Positions 62,530-64,000 of a DNA stretch of 64,000 nt are shown piece after piece (position 1 is the stretch's first letter; each line of letters opens with the position of its first letter). The notes beneath the pieces were generated by a model, which worked only from the letters and a program-made list of their open reading frames with translations, was not told the origin of the DNA and searched no databases. The stretch lies in the NCBI RefSeq assembly GCF_004358445.1, contig NZ_CP037951.1, positions 607,501-671,500 on the forward strand. Reading direction: 5' to 3'. Position numbers and translations under genes: made by a program. Source of the DNA: Parashewanella tropica (GTDB lineage Bacteria; Pseudomonadota; Gammaproteobacteria; Enterobacterales; Shewanellaceae).

Positions 62530-63909
62530 TTAAATGTGTTTTTTTAGATTTGTAACAACTTGAGTCCTAACTTTATGGGCCATGTCATCAAAGCTGGTAC
62601 CAGACGGTGAGCTTCTTAATTGTTCGAGTGTTTTGGCTTTAAGTGATGTCATTGCTTTTATTTTTGCTTGTTTAAAATTTAACTTAGCGAGGATGATACT
62701 TTCTTCTGTGTTGCTTCTCGTATTTTCGATCGCCGTCGCCGTTTTACCTCGTGATTTTGTCAGCTCTTCTAGGTCAGATTCTAATAATGCTGTAGACCTA
62801 AGCTCTATACCGAAAACTTCGATTAACACTGCAGAATTAAAGAGGTGAGTGAATTCACTTAACTCAGAGTCAGTAGAAGATGGGAGGAAATTCAAACGAT
62901 GAAATACGGCTTCCGAGCTACTTACTCGAAGTCTTGGAACAATGCAACGGTGGAGTTCAAGTATATCGGCTTTCTCAAACTCACTAACTTGGGCTTTTAT
63001 CGTTTGTTTGGCTTGAAATTGAATTTGGATTGGGACATTAAAATGAAACCTCGCACTCTTTAAACTGTGGAGAGTGACCTCATGAGCAATAATAGCGCAG
63101 AGTGCTTCTCGAAGTTTGTTTTGTAAATAAGGGCTAATAGTTCTTTGTTCTGAGAGTTCTTTTTTGGCTAGTAAAGTACATTGCGTTATAAATTTCTGTT
63201 TGAGTTGTTTTACTTTTTCACGGTCTGTACTCTTCGTGATATCAGAAACGATTTTTCTAAAAGGTTGTGGTAAGGCATTTGTGGCCTCAGCTTGGGTTGA
63301 GGATTGCGTTTGTAATTGGGGGTGCTGTTCTAGCTGTTTGAGTCCCAGCTCCCATGCTGCTTTATGATCTTTGGTGTAGCCAAAATAATCATTACCGACT
63401 TGCTCTGCAAACAACAAAAAAACTGTCTCAGCCTTTGTCGCATCCAGTTCAAAAAGTGTTTTACATACATCTTCAATATTTTCTATTGCCTTTTTTTTGT
63501 TTAAGTCTGGGCAGGTTGATTGCCTTTGGTAAAGTCTTACTAGATGTGAAGCTGCTGTTTTAATCGGTAGTAAGTGTATTTTCTGAGCAAAATCTGCCGG
63601 ATAATCGTCAGAGCCACATTCGACGATTAGACTGTTTTGATCTTTTTGTAACGACAAAACTGCATCTTTAACAGTCTGAGTTGATGGTGCATTGTCTGGA
63701 GATTCATTTCTATCGTGGAAATACACGGTAACCAAGTGCGGTGATACAACATTTAAGTCGTATTGACAGGTTTTACCACTTTCATGCTGGAGCTCAAGAG
63801 AAACTTGCTCACCATTTGAAAGTTCGGCAAGCTTAGAGATATCTATTTTTTCAAAGTTGATCGTCCATCCTGAACCTGTCAGAGTCGTTGGTTGATATGC
63901 TGATGCCAT
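62530..63909 (-). CDS. Helical orphan protein with possible shared N-terminal module
   Basis: This 459-residue cytoplasmic-looking protein starts MASAYQPTT with GGAA 7 nt before the ATG. Residues 15-65 form a strand-rich module (G33, G45, Y50, then HLVTVYF) that lines up by eye with the N-terminus of the 823-residue orphan at 4540 (G24, G36, Y41, IHVFYV), with equal spacing between these residues. The rest is helical, Leu/Lys/Glu-rich, with no motif I recognise. It has no signal peptide and no close partner gene. A lineage-specific protein family, perhaps secreted effectors, is the best guess. Confidence 0.7.
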   Translation of the reverse strand: MASAYQPTTLTGSGWTINFEKIDISKLAELSNGEQVSLELQHESGKTCQYDLNVVSPHLVTVYFHDRNESPDNAPSTQTVKDAVLSLQKDQNSLIVECGSDDYPADFAQKIHLLPIKTAASHLVRLYQRQSTCPDLNKKKAIENIEDVCKTLFELDATKAETVFLLFAEQVGNDYFGYTKDHKAAWELGLKQLEQHPQLQTQSSTQAEATNALPQPFRKIVSDITKSTDREKVKQLKQKFITQCTLLAKKELSEQRTISPYLQNKLREALCAIIAHEVTLHSLKSARFHFNVPIQIQFQAKQTIKAQVSEFEKADILELHRCIVPRLRVSSSEAVFHRLNFLPSSTDSELSEFTHLFNSAVLIEVFGIELRSTALLESDLEELTKSRGKTATAIENTRSNTEESIILAKLNFKQAKIKAMTSLKAKTLEQLRSSPSGTSFDDMAHKVRTQVVTNLKKHI

Positions 63910-64000
63910 GATGATGTTCCACTTCTATTTTAGGTGATCAGCACGAATCATATATCTGAAAAATCTAAGAGTGATCACGTTAAAGTTGTATTTCTAAATA

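Noticed and set aside
1-64000. CRISPR array, tRNA or rRNA genes, prophage
   Set aside because: No regularly spaced direct repeats, cloverleaf genes, ribosomal RNA or phage structural genes were seen on either strand.

Overview
The window comes from a gammaproteobacterial chromosome of moderate-to-low GC, most like Shewanella or a close relative (Shewanellaceae). The pointers are the AcnD/PrpF 2-methylcitrate operon with a GntR/FCD regulator, the ExeM- and ExeS-type secreted nucleases with GlyGly-CTERM tails, the yhdP–nitrilase–tldD order, and lptFG divergent from pepA. The repeated ankyrin and effector-like genes suggest a lineage with a host-associated or predator-exposed lifestyle; that is inference. 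I saw no rRNA, tRNA or CRISPR array.

Layout. 1-4388: 3' part of yhdP, a nitrilase-family amidase and tldD. 4540-11450: a large helical orphan protein, then a Fur-box-controlled iron cluster (TonB receptor divergent from two small membrane proteins and a PepSY protein). 11488-13477: darP and pmbA, the usual partners of tldD. 13560-25037: accessory block of ankyrin or effector-like genes around a PQQ-type sugar dehydrogenase and an isochorismatase-like hydrolase. 25034-32405: propionate (2-methylcitrate) operon gntR-prpB-prpC-acnD-prpF, with three copies of one palindromic operator upstream and elaborate cruciform-type repeats in its intergenic gaps. 32491-36327: two tandem YihG-like acyltransferases, comM and a small orphan. 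36371-43838: two tandem CpdB-like lipoproteins and two tandem endonuclease/exonuclease/phosphatase-fold lipoproteins. 43989-47901: lptG, lptF and pepA. 48024-49385: an IS110/IS1111-family element. 49440-55874: porin, exeM and a frameshifted exeS-like nuclease. 56536-60587: endA, rsmE, gshB and an alkaline phosphatase. 60650-63909: DUF481 outer-membrane protein, a voltage-gated cation channel and another helical orphan.

How it fits together. From about 36 to 60 kb most non-housekeeping genes act on extracellular or periplasmic nucleic acids and phosphate esters: two CpdB, two EEP lipoproteins, ExeM, ExeS-like, EndA, a porin and an alkaline phosphatase. Together they could turn external DNA and nucleotides into nucleosides and phosphate. 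The prp operon detoxifies and uses propionyl-CoA. The most unusual material is (i) the multi-branched repeats in the prp operon, two of which differ by base-pair-preserving changes, (ii) the lineage-specific genes with a possible shared N-terminal module, including a possible toxin-type glycosyltransferase, (iii) a C9 tract that splits the exeS-like gene, and (iv) the probable guide RNA and self-complementary leader of the IS110 element.
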